Shown one piece after another: positions 53,659 to 61,429 of a stretch of DNA of 64,000 nt (the stretch's first letter is position 1; every line of letters starts with the position of its first letter). The notes under the pieces are model-generated. The model had not been told where the DNA came from and ran no database searches. It saw nothing but the letters and a program-made list of their open reading frames with translations. The stretch is from positions 62,001 through 126,000 of the forward strand of contig DASZIO010000050.1 of the NCBI GenBank assembly GCA_035949055.1, in the 5' to 3' direction. This DNA comes from Bog-756 sp035949055. GTDB taxonomy: Bacteria; Actinomycetota; Acidimicrobiia; Acidimicrobiales; RAAP-2. Both the position numbers and the translations under genes were made by a program.

Positions 53659-54737
53659 GCGGGGGTCTGCCTGAAGGGCTGTTGGGACTGGCCACTGCCC
53701 TCGTCGCCGTGCCTTCCGTCAGCCACCACGAGGGTCAGATGGCCGATGCCGTGGAGGCGGCACTGGCCGGTTGCCCCTGGCTCCGGGTCGAGCGGGTGGG
53801 GAGCAATGTGGTGGCCCGCACCGACCTCGGCCGGGACAGTCGGGTTCTGCTGGCCGGACACCTTGACACGGTGCCGCCCGTCGCCGGTAACGACGAGCCG
53901 CGGCTCGAGGGCGACGTGCTCTACGGCGTGGGCGCCGCGGACATGAAGGGAGGCCTGGCCGTCTTTCTGCACCTCGCTGCCGTCCTGTCCGAGCCAGCGG
54001 TGGACGTGACCTGGTGCTTCTACGTCTGCGAGGAGGTGGAACAGGAGTTCAACGGCTTGGTCCGCCTGTTGGCGACCCGACCCGACCTCGTCGGGGCCGA
54101 CGCCGCCATTCTCGGGGAGCCCACCGCCGGGGTGGTCGAGGCCGGGTGCCAAGGGACGCTCCGGGTGAGGCTGGATCTTCGGGGACAGCGGGCGCATACC
54201 GCCCGACCGGCCGCCGGTCGCAACGCCATTCACCGCCTGGGCCCGCTGCTCGAGACGGTGGCGAGCTACGAGGGCCGCCGTCCGGTCCTCGACGGGTGCG
54301 GGTACGCCGAGCAACTCCAAGCGGTCGAAGTGAGTGGGGGGATAGCCCCGAACGTCGTGCCCGACGAAGCGAGCGTATTGGTGAACCACCGGTTCGCGCC
54401 CGACCGCTCGGTCGAGGAGGCCGAGGAATCGCTCCAGGGGTTGCTCGGACCGCACCTGGAGCCGGGGGACCGGTGGGAGCTGGTCGAATCCGCCGCCGCC
54501 GCCCCACCCGCGCTCAACCATGCGTTGCTCTCGAAGCTGGTGGCCTCGAGTGGCTCGCCGCCCCGGGCCAAGCTGGGGTGGACCGACGCCGCATCACTCT
54601 GGTCCCACCGGATCCCGACCGCCAACTTCGGCCCCGGCGACCCGATGCTGGCGCACACCCCGGGCGAGCACGTCAGCGCCCCCGAGCTCGAACAGGCCGC
54701 CGGTACGCTCGAGCAACTGCTCCGTAGCGGGCCCTGA
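53655..54737 (+). CDS. dapE: Succinyl-diaminopimelate desuccinylase
   Basis: A 360-residue M20 zinc hydrolase that removes succinate from succinyl-LL-DAP. Zinc ligands lie in AGHLDTVPP and GAADMKGGLA, with the catalytic glutamate in CEEVEQE and the dimerisation domain with RGQRAHTARPAAGRNAIH. The GTG at 53655 overlaps the dapD stop. It converges on lexA; 18-bp tandem repeats lie between them. Confidence 0.93.
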   Translation: MSGGLPEGLLGLATALVAVPSVSHHEGQMADAVEAALAGCPWLRVERVGSNVVARTDLGRDSRVLLAGHLDTVPPVAGNDEPRLEGDVLYGVGAADMKGGLAVFLHLAAVLSEPAVDVTWCFYVCEEVEQEFNGLVRLLATRPDLVGADAAILGEPTAGVVEAGCQGTLRVRLDLRGQRAHTARPAAGRNAIHRLGPLLETVASYEGRRPVLDGCGYAEQLQAVEVSGGIAPNVVPDEASVLVNHRFAPDRSVEEAEESLQGLLGPHLEPGDRWELVESAAAAPPALNHALLSKLVASSGSPPRAKLGWTDAASLWSHRIPTANFGPGDPMLAHTPGEHVSAPELEQAAGTLEQLLRSGP

Positions 54738-54794
54738 GGGTGCGGGTTCAGATTGGGGTGCCGTTCGGTCCGGCCGACGGGCAGAGCCGGTCCG

Positions 54795-54861
54795 CTCAGA
54801 GCCGCCGCAGGCCTCAGAGCTGCCGCAGGCCTCAGAGCCGCCGCAGGCCTCAGAGCCGCCG
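54795..54861. repeat. 18-bp tandem repeats running into the lexA 3' end
   Basis: CTCAGAGCCGCCGCAGGC recurs at 54795, 54813, 54831 and 54849 (last copy partial; one variant has CTGCC). The partial copy contains the last three codons and stop of lexA, so the array probably grew outward from the lexA terminus into the dapE-lexA spacer. Confidence 0.9.
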
Positions 54862-55479
54862 TAACACGGTGACCACCTTGCCGTACACGGTCACGTCCTC
54901 GGGGTCGAACTCCATAGGGGACAGGCGTTCGTTGGCCGGGCTGAGAATGATCCGGCCGCGCTGGGTCGAGAACCGCTTGACCGTGGCCTCCCCGTCGGGG
55001 ATGCCCGCCACCACCACGTCGCCCGGGTCGGCCTGCGGCTGCTGTCGCACCACCACGTAGTCACCATCGACGATGCCGTCGTCGATCATCGAATCGCCTC
55101 GGACCCTGACCATGAAGAGGGTGCCGGTGCCGGTGAAGTCCTCGGGGAGGGGGTACAGCTCTTCGATGTTCTCCTGGGCCAGCACACCGGTCCCGGCCGC
55201 GACGTCCCCGACCAGTGGCACGTGACGGATGGGCCGGGCCTCCACGATGACCTTGGAGGACGGGTCGTAGCAGACCTCGATGGCGCGTGGCTTGGTGGGG
55301 TCCCGGCGCAGATAGCCCTCGCGTTGGAGTACGGCAAGGTGGGCATGCACGGTGGAGGACGAGGTGAGGCCGACGGACTCCCCGATCTCGCGGACCGAGG
55401 GCGGATAACCCCGCTCGCGGACGGCATCCGAGATGCAGTCCAGGATCTGCTTGCGCTTGGTGCTGAGTACCTGGGCCAT
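54850..55479 (-). CDS. lexA: SOS repressor LexA
   Basis: A 209-residue repressor that self-cleaves with RecA. The N-terminal winged helix is QILDCISDAVRERGYPPSVR to TVHAHLAVLQ. The cleavage site is Ala95-Gly96 (DVAAGTG), and the catalytic dyad is Ser130 (RGDSMID) and Lys168 (ATVKRF). The ATG at 55479 follows GGGGAGTGGAC; the open frame to 55950 covers the SOS operator region and is not coding. It is divergent from the LysM gene, as in Mycobacterium. Confidence 0.97.
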   Translation of the reverse strand: MAQVLSTKRKQILDCISDAVRERGYPPSVREIGESVGLTSSSTVHAHLAVLQREGYLRRDPTKPRAIEVCYDPSSKVIVEARPIRHVPLVGDVAAGTGVLAQENIEELYPLPEDFTGTGTLFMVRVRGDSMIDDGIVDGDYVVVRQQPQADPGDVVVAGIPDGEATVKRFSTQRGRIILSPANERLSPMEFDPEDVTVYGKVVTVLRRL

Positions 55480-55587
55480 GTCCACTCCCCGTGTCGGTCG
55501 GCACCGGTCCGCACGTGTCGGTCCGTATGCCGGTGTCACTGGTCCGCCGCCGACCCCGCCCGAAAAGCTCTGCCGAGGGCCGGCCGG

Positions 55588-55601
55588 CGAACATCTGTTT
55601 G
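55588..55601. promoter_or_regulatory. LexA (SOS) box 1
   Basis: CGAACATCTGTTTG matches the actinobacterial SOS box CGAAC-N4-GTTCG with one change. It overlaps the predicted lexA transcription start (minus strand). Confidence 0.8.
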
Positions 55602-55604
55602 CCC

Positions 55605-55633
55605 AGGGTAGTTTCAACGACGGGGGAAAAGCA
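55605..55633 (-). promoter_or_regulatory. lexA promoter
   Basis: On the minus strand TTGCTT (55633 to 55628), 17 bp and TACCCT (55610 to 55605). Two LexA boxes flank it, one at the start site and one touching the -35. The leader to the ATG is about 120 nt. Confidence 0.5.
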
Positions 55634-55645
55634 AACATCCGTTCG
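55632..55645. promoter_or_regulatory. LexA (SOS) box 2
   Basis: CAAACATCCGTTCG, one change from CGAAC-N4-GTTCG, touching the lexA -35 region. Confidence 0.75.
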
Positions 55646-55654
55646 AAGAATGGC

Positions 55655-55684
55655 TTGACACCGAACAGGCGTTCGTGTTGAGAT
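55655..55684 (+). promoter_or_regulatory. Promoter of the LysM gene with embedded LexA box
   Basis: TTGACA (55655-55660) and a weak -10 TGAGAT (55679-55684) are 18 bp apart. LexA box 3 lies between them, so LexA binding should block RNA polymerase. Confidence 0.5.
55662..55675. promoter_or_regulatory. LexA (SOS) box 3
   Basis: CGAACAGGCGTTCG, a perfect inverted repeat CGAAC-N4-GTTCG, sits in the spacer of the LysM gene promoter. Confidence 0.88.
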
Positions 55685-55695
55685 GATGTCCATGA

Positions 55696-55709
55696 CGAAC
55701 ACAAGTTCG
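55696..55709. promoter_or_regulatory. LexA (SOS) box 4
   Basis: CGAACACAAGTTCG, a perfect CGAAC-N4-GTTCG, lies just downstream of the predicted start site of the LysM transcript. Confidence 0.88.
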
Positions 55710-55771
55710 ATCTCGGGCGGGCGGCACCTGCGCATCGCGTCCCACCGACATGAACCGAGGGGTCGGCCGAG

Positions 55772-56194
55772 ATGACGGCGGCATGGCTCGAAACCGGGTC
55801 GACGGAGGGTCTCCGCTCGGTCGGTCGTACCAGGTTGCGGCTGGTTCCGCCCGGCCCACCGCTCGTCCCGCCCGCCACGACACGCCGGCCCGGGGGTGCC
55901 CGCCGGGTGCCGCTGGAGGTGCGCCGTCGCCGGACCCTGCTGGCCGCCATGGGACTGATGCTCCTCGGACTGGCTCTTCCGCTGGGCGGGACCGGTGGTC
56001 ACTCCCACGCCACCGGCCCCGCCCTGGCGGGGGCCTCCGGCCCGGTTTCCTACACGGTAAGGCCCGGCGACACGCTGTGGTCCATCGCCGAGCGGGCCGA
56101 CCCGAATGGCGATCCTCGCCCGCTGGTAGCCAGGCTGTCGGCACACGACGGGTCGGACCAGGTGGTGCCCGGCGAGCAGATCGAGGTCCCCTGA
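55772..56194 (+). CDS. SOS-controlled LysM membrane protein (ChiZ/DivS-like division suppressor candidate)
   Basis: A 140-residue protein with a cytoplasmic Arg/Pro-rich N-terminus (1-55), one helix (RTLLAAMGLMLLGLALPLGG) and a C-terminal LysM domain (SYTVRPGDTLWSIAERAD ... VVPGEQIEVP) outside the membrane. Its position between lexA and nrdR, and the LexA boxes at its promoter, match Rv2719c/ChiZ of M. tuberculosis and DivS of C. glutamicum, which slow division during DNA damage. That role is inferred from synteny. LysM should bind peptidoglycan. Confidence 0.8.
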   Translation: MTAAWLETGSTEGLRSVGRTRLRLVPPGPPLVPPATTRRPGGARRVPLEVRRRRTLLAAMGLMLLGLALPLGGTGGHSHATGPALAGASGPVSYTVRPGDTLWSIAERADPNGDPRPLVARLSAHDGSDQVVPGEQIEVP

Positions 56195-56266
56195 TCCGAT
56201 CGGCCGCGGTGGTCCACCGCGGCTTCGGGGCCGTCGGTCGGGCGCCGCCGGTCGAGGGCCCGGCAC

Positions 56267-56272
56267 TAGCCT
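56267..56272 (+). promoter_or_regulatory. Leaderless -10 element for nrdR
   Basis: TAGCCT, six bases, then GTG at 56279. No Shine-Dalgarno sequence. Confidence 0.5.
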
Positions 56273-56278
56273 CGTGCC

Positions 56279-56752
56279 GTGAGGTGCCCGTGGTGTCTGG
56301 CCGACGACGACCGGGTGGTCGACTCGCGGGTGGCTGAAGAGGGCGCGGCCATCCGCCGGCGGCGCGAGTGCGTCGGGTGCGGGCGTCGGTACACCACCTT
56401 CGAGCGCATCGACGAAGTTCCATTGATGGTCATCAAGCGCTCGGGCGAGCGCCAGCCCTTTGATCGAGGCAAGTTGGTCGACGGTCTGCGCTCGGCCACG
56501 AAGAACCGGCCGGTCAGCGAGGGCCAACTCGACCAAGTGGCGCAGGAGGTCGAGGACGGGCTGCGGGAAGCCGGCTCAGAGCCAACCTCCGAAGAGGTGG
56601 GCATTGCCGTGCTCGACCGCCTCCGGGTCGTCGACGAAGTGGCCTATCTGCGCTTCGCCAGCGTGTACAAGGGATTCGAGGGGGTAGACGACTTCCGCCG
56701 GGAGGTGGGTTTGCTCACCAAGACGACGGCGCCCAAGCGCAGCGAGGGATAA
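56279..56752 (+). CDS. nrdR: Ribonucleotide reductase repressor NrdR
   Basis: A 157-residue zinc-finger/ATP-cone repressor of nrd genes. Zinc cysteines lie in RCPWC and CVGCGRRYTTFE, and the ATP-cone runs from about residue 50 (VIKRSGERQPFDRGKL). It senses ATP/dATP and binds NrdR boxes. Start GTG 56279. The next gene begins 3 nt later. Confidence 0.96.
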   Translation: MRCPWCLADDDRVVDSRVAEEGAAIRRRRECVGCGRRYTTFERIDEVPLMVIKRSGERQPFDRGKLVDGLRSATKNRPVSEGQLDQVAQEVEDGLREAGSEPTSEEVGIAVLDRLRVVDEVAYLRFASVYKGFEGVDDFRREVGLLTKTTAPKRSEG

Positions 56753-56755
56753 CGC

Positions 56756-57466
56756 GTGCCCGATCTGCTCACGGACGTGCCGGCCCGGGTACTGGCCATC
56801 TACGCCCATCCGGACGATCCGGATGTCTCCTGCGGGGGAACCTTGGCTGCCTGGGCCAAGGCCGGGTGCGTGGTGCAGGTGGTGCTGTGCACCGACGGCG
56901 GCAAGGGCTCGGCGGACCCGACCGTCGTGCCGGAGGAACTGGTGGCCCGGAGGGCGGTCGAGACGGCTGACGCCGGCGCGGCGATCGGGGTCGCCGAGCG
57001 GCAGTGGCTCAACTACCCCGACGGTGAGATGACCGACACGTCGGAGCTCCGCGCCGAGCTGGTGGCCGCGGTTCGGCGGTGCCGCCCGGACGTGGTGCTC
57101 TGCCCCGACCCGACTGCGGTCTTCTTTGGGCAGGAGTACTTCAACCACCGGGATCATCGCATCACCGGCATGGCGGCGCTGGACGCGGTGTCCCCGGCGG
57201 CAGGATTGCCGCACTACTTCCCCGGCGCCGGACCCGCCCATCAGGTGTCAGAGGTGCTGTTGTCGGGCACACTCGTGCCCGACGTTTGGGTCGACATCAC
57301 GGCCACCGTCGAGATCAAGGGTCGGGCGGTCGCATGCCATCGGAGTCAGTTCCCCGACGGAGCCGAGTGGGCCTCGACCGCGGTGAGGCTGAGCGCCGAG
57401 GACGCCGGCCGGCGGGCCGGGGTGCCGTTCGCTGAAGGGTTCAAGAGGCTGCGGCTCGGTGGCTGA
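56756..57466 (+). CDS. PIG-L/LmbE family deacetylase
   Basis: A 236-residue zinc N-deacetylase. The metal motif AIYAHPDDPDVSCGGTL (AHPDD) lies near residue 14 and the second site is NHRDHRITG. In actinobacteria relatives include MshB (mycothiol synthesis) and Mca, but these are longer and the length and sequence here suggest a general LmbE-type protein. It follows nrdR by 3 nt and overlaps dinB by 8 nt. Confidence 0.87.
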   Translation: MPDLLTDVPARVLAIYAHPDDPDVSCGGTLAAWAKAGCVVQVVLCTDGGKGSADPTVVPEELVARRAVETADAGAAIGVAERQWLNYPDGEMTDTSELRAELVAAVRRCRPDVVLCPDPTAVFFGQEYFNHRDHRITGMAALDAVSPAAGLPHYFPGAGPAHQVSEVLLSGTLVPDVWVDITATVEIKGRAVACHRSQFPDGAEWASTAVRLSAEDAGRRAGVPFAEGFKRLRLGG

Positions 57467-58850
57467 GGCCTCACCGGTTGCCGCGGCACGATCAGGTCAG
57501 GGCGGTGCGGACCCGTCCGCGGACGGTGAGCGGGTCATCCTGCACGTCGACATGGATGCCTTCTTCGCCTCGGTCGAGGTCCTCGACGATCCGTCGTTGG
57601 CAGGAAAGCCGGTGATCGTGGGCGGCTCGGGCGCGCGCGGTGTGGTGGCGGCGTGCACGTACCAGGCTCGGGGGTTCGGGGTTCATTCGGCCATGCCGTC
57701 GTCGGTGGCCAAGCGGCTATGCCCCACCGCCGTGTTTCTCGACGGCCGGTACTACCGATACGCCGAAGTGAGCAGGGAGCTGAACCACATCCTCTTGTCG
57801 GTGACGCCGCTGGTGGAGGGCATCTCCCTCGACGAGGCGTTCCTCGACGTCACCGGGGCGAAGCAGTTGCTCGGGGATGGGAGGGCCATCGCATGCATCA
57901 TCCGGCGCCAGGTGCACGAGGAGCTGAAGCTGACCTGCTCGGTCGGAGTCGGGCGCACCAAGCTGATGGCCAAACTGGCGTCGAAGGCGGCCAAGCCGGT
58001 GGCCACCCGGTCCGGCGTGGTGCCCGGTCCTGGGGTCGTGGTGATCCCGCCCGAAGACGAGCTCGAGTTCCTCCACCCGCTGCCGGTGCGGGCTCTGTGG
58101 GGGGTGGGACCGGTCACCGCCCGCAAGCTCGAGTCCCTCGGGGTCACCCGCATCGGTGACATCGCGGCCCTTCCGGCCGGGGCGCTCGAGCGCGCCCTGG
58201 GACCGGCTGCCGGTGCCCATCTCGGTGGCCTGGCCCGGGGCTCGGACCCCCGGCCGGTCATCGCCGAGCAGGCAGCCAAGTCCATCGGGCACGAGGAGAC
58301 CTTCGCAACCGACCTCTGGGACACGAACGAGCTGCATCGCCATCTGGCCCGCATGGTCGACGCGTCGGCCACCGCCATGCGGACGTCGGGGCTGGCCGCC
58401 CGCACGGTCAGCGTGAAACTCAGGTTCGCCGACTTCAGCACGGTCAACCGGTCCCATTCGATGGGCTCGCCGATCGATACCACGGCCGCCATCGCCGCGG
58501 TGGCCGGGGCCCTGTTGGATTCCGTCCGTCGCGACCAGGGAGTGCGCCTCCTCGGGGTCAGCCTGGCCGGCTTCGGCGATCCCGGCACCGGGTTCCAGCT
58601 GGCCCTCGACCTCGGCCCGGCCGCAGCCCGCCCGTCGGCCGTGGGCCTGACCCCGACTCACGACGAGGTGGAGCACATCGAGCAGTCGTGGGGAGCGGTC
58701 ACCGCGGCGGTCGACGCCATCCGCGCCCGGTACGGCGGCTCGTCGGTCGGGCCGGCCTCCCTGGTTGGAGCGGAGGGCTTGCGCTTGCGCAACCGCGGGG
58801 ACGCCCAGTGGGGCCCGTCAGCCCGATCGGGGTCGGAAAATGGGGGATGA
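57459..58850 (+). CDS. dinB: DNA polymerase IV (Y family)
   Basis: A 463-residue translesion polymerase. The catalytic acidic residues lie in HVDMDAFFASVE and SLDEAFLDVTG; the helix-hairpin-helix segment is LWGVGPVTARKLESLG; the little-finger domain follows. The C-terminus has an extra charged tail of about 45 residues rather than a clear beta-clamp motif. No LexA box is seen nearby, so SOS control is not apparent. GTG start overlaps the deacetylase. Confidence 0.95.
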   Translation: MAEASPVAAARSGQGGADPSADGERVILHVDMDAFFASVEVLDDPSLAGKPVIVGGSGARGVVAACTYQARGFGVHSAMPSSVAKRLCPTAVFLDGRYYRYAEVSRELNHILLSVTPLVEGISLDEAFLDVTGAKQLLGDGRAIACIIRRQVHEELKLTCSVGVGRTKLMAKLASKAAKPVATRSGVVPGPGVVVIPPEDELEFLHPLPVRALWGVGPVTARKLESLGVTRIGDIAALPAGALERALGPAAGAHLGGLARGSDPRPVIAEQAAKSIGHEETFATDLWDTNELHRHLARMVDASATAMRTSGLAARTVSVKLRFADFSTVNRSHSMGSPIDTTAAIAAVAGALLDSVRRDQGVRLLGVSLAGFGDPGTGFQLALDLGPAAARPSAVGLTPTHDEVEHIEQSWGAVTAAVDAIRARYGGSSVGPASLVGAEGLRLRNRGDAQWGPSARSGSENGG

Positions 58851-58865
58851 AGCGCCCACAGCTTG

Positions 58866-58871
58866 TAGACT
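58866..58871 (+). promoter_or_regulatory. Leaderless -10 element for a small ORF
   Basis: TAGACT, seven bases, then GTG at 58879, the spacing seen at other leaderless genes in this window. Confidence 0.45.
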
Positions 58872-58878
58872 GCGGGCG

Positions 58879-59067
58879 GTGTCCGGTCGAAAGTACGGCA
58901 GCCCTGACGGCGGTGAGGTAGTTCGGGCGCGACCGGCTGGGCTCGGATACGCCGTGCTTTCCAGCAATGGCGCCGTGCTTTCTAGCAATGGATGCGCGAG
59001 GATGATGCCGGCGATCATCGAGGGGAACGACGATCGGTGGAGGGGACGAGTCCTTGCCGCTGTCTGA
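58879..59067 (+). CDS. Possible 62-residue leaderless small protein
   Basis: The ORF encodes 62 residues (SGRKYGSPDGGEVVRARP ... WRGRVLAAV) and contains a duplicated AVLSSNG segment from two 21-bp direct repeats. It overlaps the TTG start of the DUF3040 gene by 14 nt, so it could be a coupled leader ORF. No family recognised. The leaderless promoter is the main support; translation is unproven. Confidence 0.4.
   Translation: MSGRKYGSPDGGEVVRARPAGLGYAVLSSNGAVLSSNGCARMMPAIIEGNDDRWRGRVLAAV
58950..58991 (+). repeat. Two 21-bp direct repeats
   Basis: CGCCGTGCTTTCCAGCAATGG at 58950 and the same sequence with one change (CT for CC) at 58971. The unit length is a multiple of three, so it repeats AVLSSNG in the small ORF. 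Confidence 0.85.
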
Positions 59068-59428
59068 ACACGAACAACGCATTCTGCACGAGCTTGAGCA
59101 GTCCCTCTATCAAGAGGACCCGGAGTTCGCCGAGCGGGTGCGGTCCGAGACGGTCTACCGGCACGCCGGGCGGTACTGCATCTGGTCGGCATTGGTGTTC
59201 GTGGCGGCTCTGGTGTTCATGTTCTTCACCTTCTCGCGATCGGTGGTGCTGGGCTTCGTCGGCGTGGTGGTGATGTTCCTTTCGGGTGTGGTCTTCGCCA
59301 ACAACGCCCGCCGGATGGGGAAGGCCGGCATCGACGACATCTCGCGGTCCCTTCACAGCCGCAACCTCGGCAACACCGTCCACGATCCGCGCGACTGGAT
59401 CCGTGGACGTTTCCACCGCGACGACTGA
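59054..59428 (+). CDS. DUF3040 small membrane protein
   Basis: A 124-residue protein starting MPLSEHEQRILHELEQ, the conserved DUF3040 opening. Two helices lie at about residues 43-62 and 66-83 (CIWSALVFVAALVFMFF; VVLGFVGVVVMFLSGVVF), with a cytoplasmic C-terminus. It is widespread in actinobacteria, often near mraZ. Function unknown; a link to cell envelope growth is likely from context. Start TTG 59054 with GAGGGGACG upstream. Confidence 0.88.
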   Translation: MPLSEHEQRILHELEQSLYQEDPEFAERVRSETVYRHAGRYCIWSALVFVAALVFMFFTFSRSVVLGFVGVVVMFLSGVVFANNARRMGKAGIDDISRSLHSRNLGNTVHDPRDWIRGRFHRDD

Positions 59429-59488
59429 CCGACCGGTGGGGTCCGACCTTCGGGGGGCTGGCGCGGCCAGGGGGAAGGCGGCGATCAA

Positions 59489-60388
59489 GTGACGTCGGCC
59501 CAGCCGACCGTATTGGCCGTCGATATCGGGGGCACCAAGCTCGCAGCCGCCCTGGTGGATCAAGCGGGGTCGATCCTTGCCCGGTCGCGGGCCGCGACGC
59601 CCGACTCGAACCGGGCTGAGGATGTATTCGGCGCGGTGACCGCGGTGGTCGGCCAAGTCCTTGGTGGAAGCGGTCCCCGCCCCGGAGCCTGTGGCGTCGG
59701 TTGCGGTGGGCCGATGCTGGCCGGCGGAGAGGAGGTTTCTCCGCTCAACATCCCGGCCTGGCGCGGGTTCCCCTTGCGGCAGCGACTGGCCGATCATCTG
59801 GGACTTGCTGTCACCGTCGACAACGACGCCAAGGCCTTGGCGCTGGCCGAAGGGTGGCTCGGGGCGGCCCGGGGTTGCCAGAACTATCTGGCCATGGTGG
59901 TGTCGACCGGGGTGGGCGGTGGCATCGTGCTCGAGGGACGGCTCCTCGAGGGGGCCGCGGGCAACGCCGGCCACATCGGCCACCTCGTAGTCGAGCCTGA
60001 CGGTCGGCCATGCGTGTGCGGCGGCCGCGGCTGCCTCGAGGCCGAGGCGTCGGGCCTGGCCATCGCGACCGTCACCGGTCGACCGACCGAGCAGGCTCCG
60101 GTCGCGGTGAGGAGGCGGTGTGCCACGCTCGTCGGCCGGGCGGTGGCGTCGGTGGCCAACTTGTTGGACCTCGACCTGGCCGTGGTGGCTGGATCGGTCG
60201 CCCTGGGGTTCGGTCCCGAGTTCTTCGACTGGGCCCAACGCGAAGTCGACGAGCGAGCCCGGCTGGACTTCTCGCGTGGCACGCAGATCGTTCCCGCCGG
60301 CCTCGGGGCGGACGGCCCACTTCTCGGGGCGGCGGCTGTGGCCCGTCGCGCTGGCGGCCGGACTCGGTCGGGGGCGAGCGCGGCGTGA
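59489..60388 (+). CDS. ROK family sugar kinase (glucokinase-like)
   Basis: A 299-residue ROK protein without an N-terminal HTH, so a kinase and not a repressor. ATP motif AVDIGGTKLAAAL lies at residue 10, sugar site STGVGGGIV and GNAGHIGHLVVE, and a zinc site CVCGGRGCLEAEASG. Substrate is probably glucose or an amino sugar. It overlaps the next gene by 4 nt. Confidence 0.9.
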   Translation: MTSAQPTVLAVDIGGTKLAAALVDQAGSILARSRAATPDSNRAEDVFGAVTAVVGQVLGGSGPRPGACGVGCGGPMLAGGEEVSPLNIPAWRGFPLRQRLADHLGLAVTVDNDAKALALAEGWLGAARGCQNYLAMVVSTGVGGGIVLEGRLLEGAAGNAGHIGHLVVEPDGRPCVCGGRGCLEAEASGLAIATVTGRPTEQAPVAVRRRCATLVGRAVASVANLLDLDLAVVAGSVALGFGPEFFDWAQREVDERARLDFSRGTQIVPAGLGADGPLLGAAAVARRAGGRTRSGASAA

Positions 60389-60768
60389 GTCGGTTGCGAC
60401 CTGGCAGGCCGTCCCGACGCACCGCGTGGGCGCTCCTCGTCGCGGTGCTGATTCGCCCCCACCTCTGGGTCACCACGCTGGCCGCCATCGGCCGCCTGGC
60501 CGGCGCCGGTTGGTGGTATCGGTGGCCCTACCTGCCGCTGCCCGACGGCCGTCTGTGGGCCTTCCGCATGGAGACCGCCTACGGGCGAACGGACGTCGAC
60601 CCGGAGGTGGACGACGTGATCGCCTACCTCGAGTGGTGCCGGAACAGCGGTAGTCGTCCACCGTGGGCTCGCATGCGTCGGGACGGCCTGCGGACCAGGA
60701 CCGATGGCGACGGTGGTGCCCGGGCAGCCGCCTCGGGCTGGATGGGTCGGGCTAAGTTTCCGGGTTGA
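60385..60768 (+). CDS. Conserved hypothetical protein
   Basis: A 127-residue protein, not recognised as a named family. The N-terminus is basic with one hydrophobic stretch (ALLVAVLIRPHLWVTTLAAIG), perhaps membrane-associated, followed by AGAGWWYRWPYLPLPDGRLW and a hydrophilic C-terminus. GTG overlaps the ROK stop; its stop overlaps the next ATG (TGATG). Placed among division-cluster-associated genes. Confidence 0.65.
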   Translation: MSRLRPGRPSRRTAWALLVAVLIRPHLWVTTLAAIGRLAGAGWWYRWPYLPLPDGRLWAFRMETAYGRTDVDPEVDDVIAYLEWCRNSGSRPPWARMRRDGLRTRTDGDGGARAAASGWMGRAKFPG

Positions 60769-61376
60769 TGGATCGACGGCTGAAGCAGGTGAGGCGCAAG
60801 GCCGGCGCGGCCCCACCCGACCGTCGTGGGGAGCCCACCCGGGCACCGTTCTCCCCGACGCGCCGGGCTCTGGTCCTCAACGCAACCTTCGAGCCACTGG
60901 GGGTGGTTTCCTCGCGGCGTGCCGTCCTGCTGGTGCTCGACACGAAAGCGGTGGCTGTCCACACAACGGACCGGGTCTTCCGGGCCGAGCGGGTGACCGT
61001 TCCCGAGCCCTCGGTGGTCCGTCTCGTGCGGTACGTCCATGTGCCGCGCCACTATCGCGTGGCCGTGAACCGGCGGACGGTGTTCGCCCGGGACGGCTCC
61101 CGTTGTCAGTACTGCGGACTGGCAGCCGAGAACCTCGACCACGTCATCCCCCGAAGCCGGGGCGGTGCCCACACGTGGGAGAACGTGGTGGCCGCCTGTC
61201 GACGTTGCAACACGCGCAAGGAGGATCGGTTGCCCCACGAGGCGGGCATGGTTCTTCGGTCGACACCGGTGGCGCCGCGCCACCGTGTGCACCTACTGGC
61301 CCTGTGTGGCGGAGCCAGTGAGGACTGGGGCACCTATCTCGGGGCCGACGGCTCCCGCCGGCAGCTCACCGCCTGA
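60768..61376 (+). CDS. HNH endonuclease domain protein
   Basis: A 202-residue protein. The HNH domain is RDGSRCQYCG (zinc Cys pair), LDHVIPRSRGGAHTWENVVAACRRCNTRKEDRLP, with second Cys pair. The N-terminal half (RALVLNATFEPLGVVSSRRAVLLVL) is typical of the actinobacterial HNH family found near mraZ. Substrate DNA and biological role are not known. ATG 60768. Confidence 0.88.
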   Translation: MDRRLKQVRRKAGAAPPDRRGEPTRAPFSPTRRALVLNATFEPLGVVSSRRAVLLVLDTKAVAVHTTDRVFRAERVTVPEPSVVRLVRYVHVPRHYRVAVNRRTVFARDGSRCQYCGLAAENLDHVIPRSRGGAHTWENVVAACRRCNTRKEDRLPHEAGMVLRSTPVAPRHRVHLLALCGGASEDWGTYLGADGSRRQLTA

Positions 61377-61429
61377 CCGGACGGGGGTTCGCCACTTCGA
61401 CGACCGGCAACCGGTGGGAGGCTGGCCGG

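Noticed and set aside
54795..54861. The 18-bp repeats as a CRISPR array or terminator.
   Set aside because: No spacers, only three to four short direct units, and no strong hairpin or T run.
55480..55950. N-terminal extension of lexA to 55950.
   Set aside because: The region holds four LexA boxes and two promoters, and MAQVLSTKRKQILDCI at 55479 is the usual LexA start with a good Shine-Dalgarno sequence.
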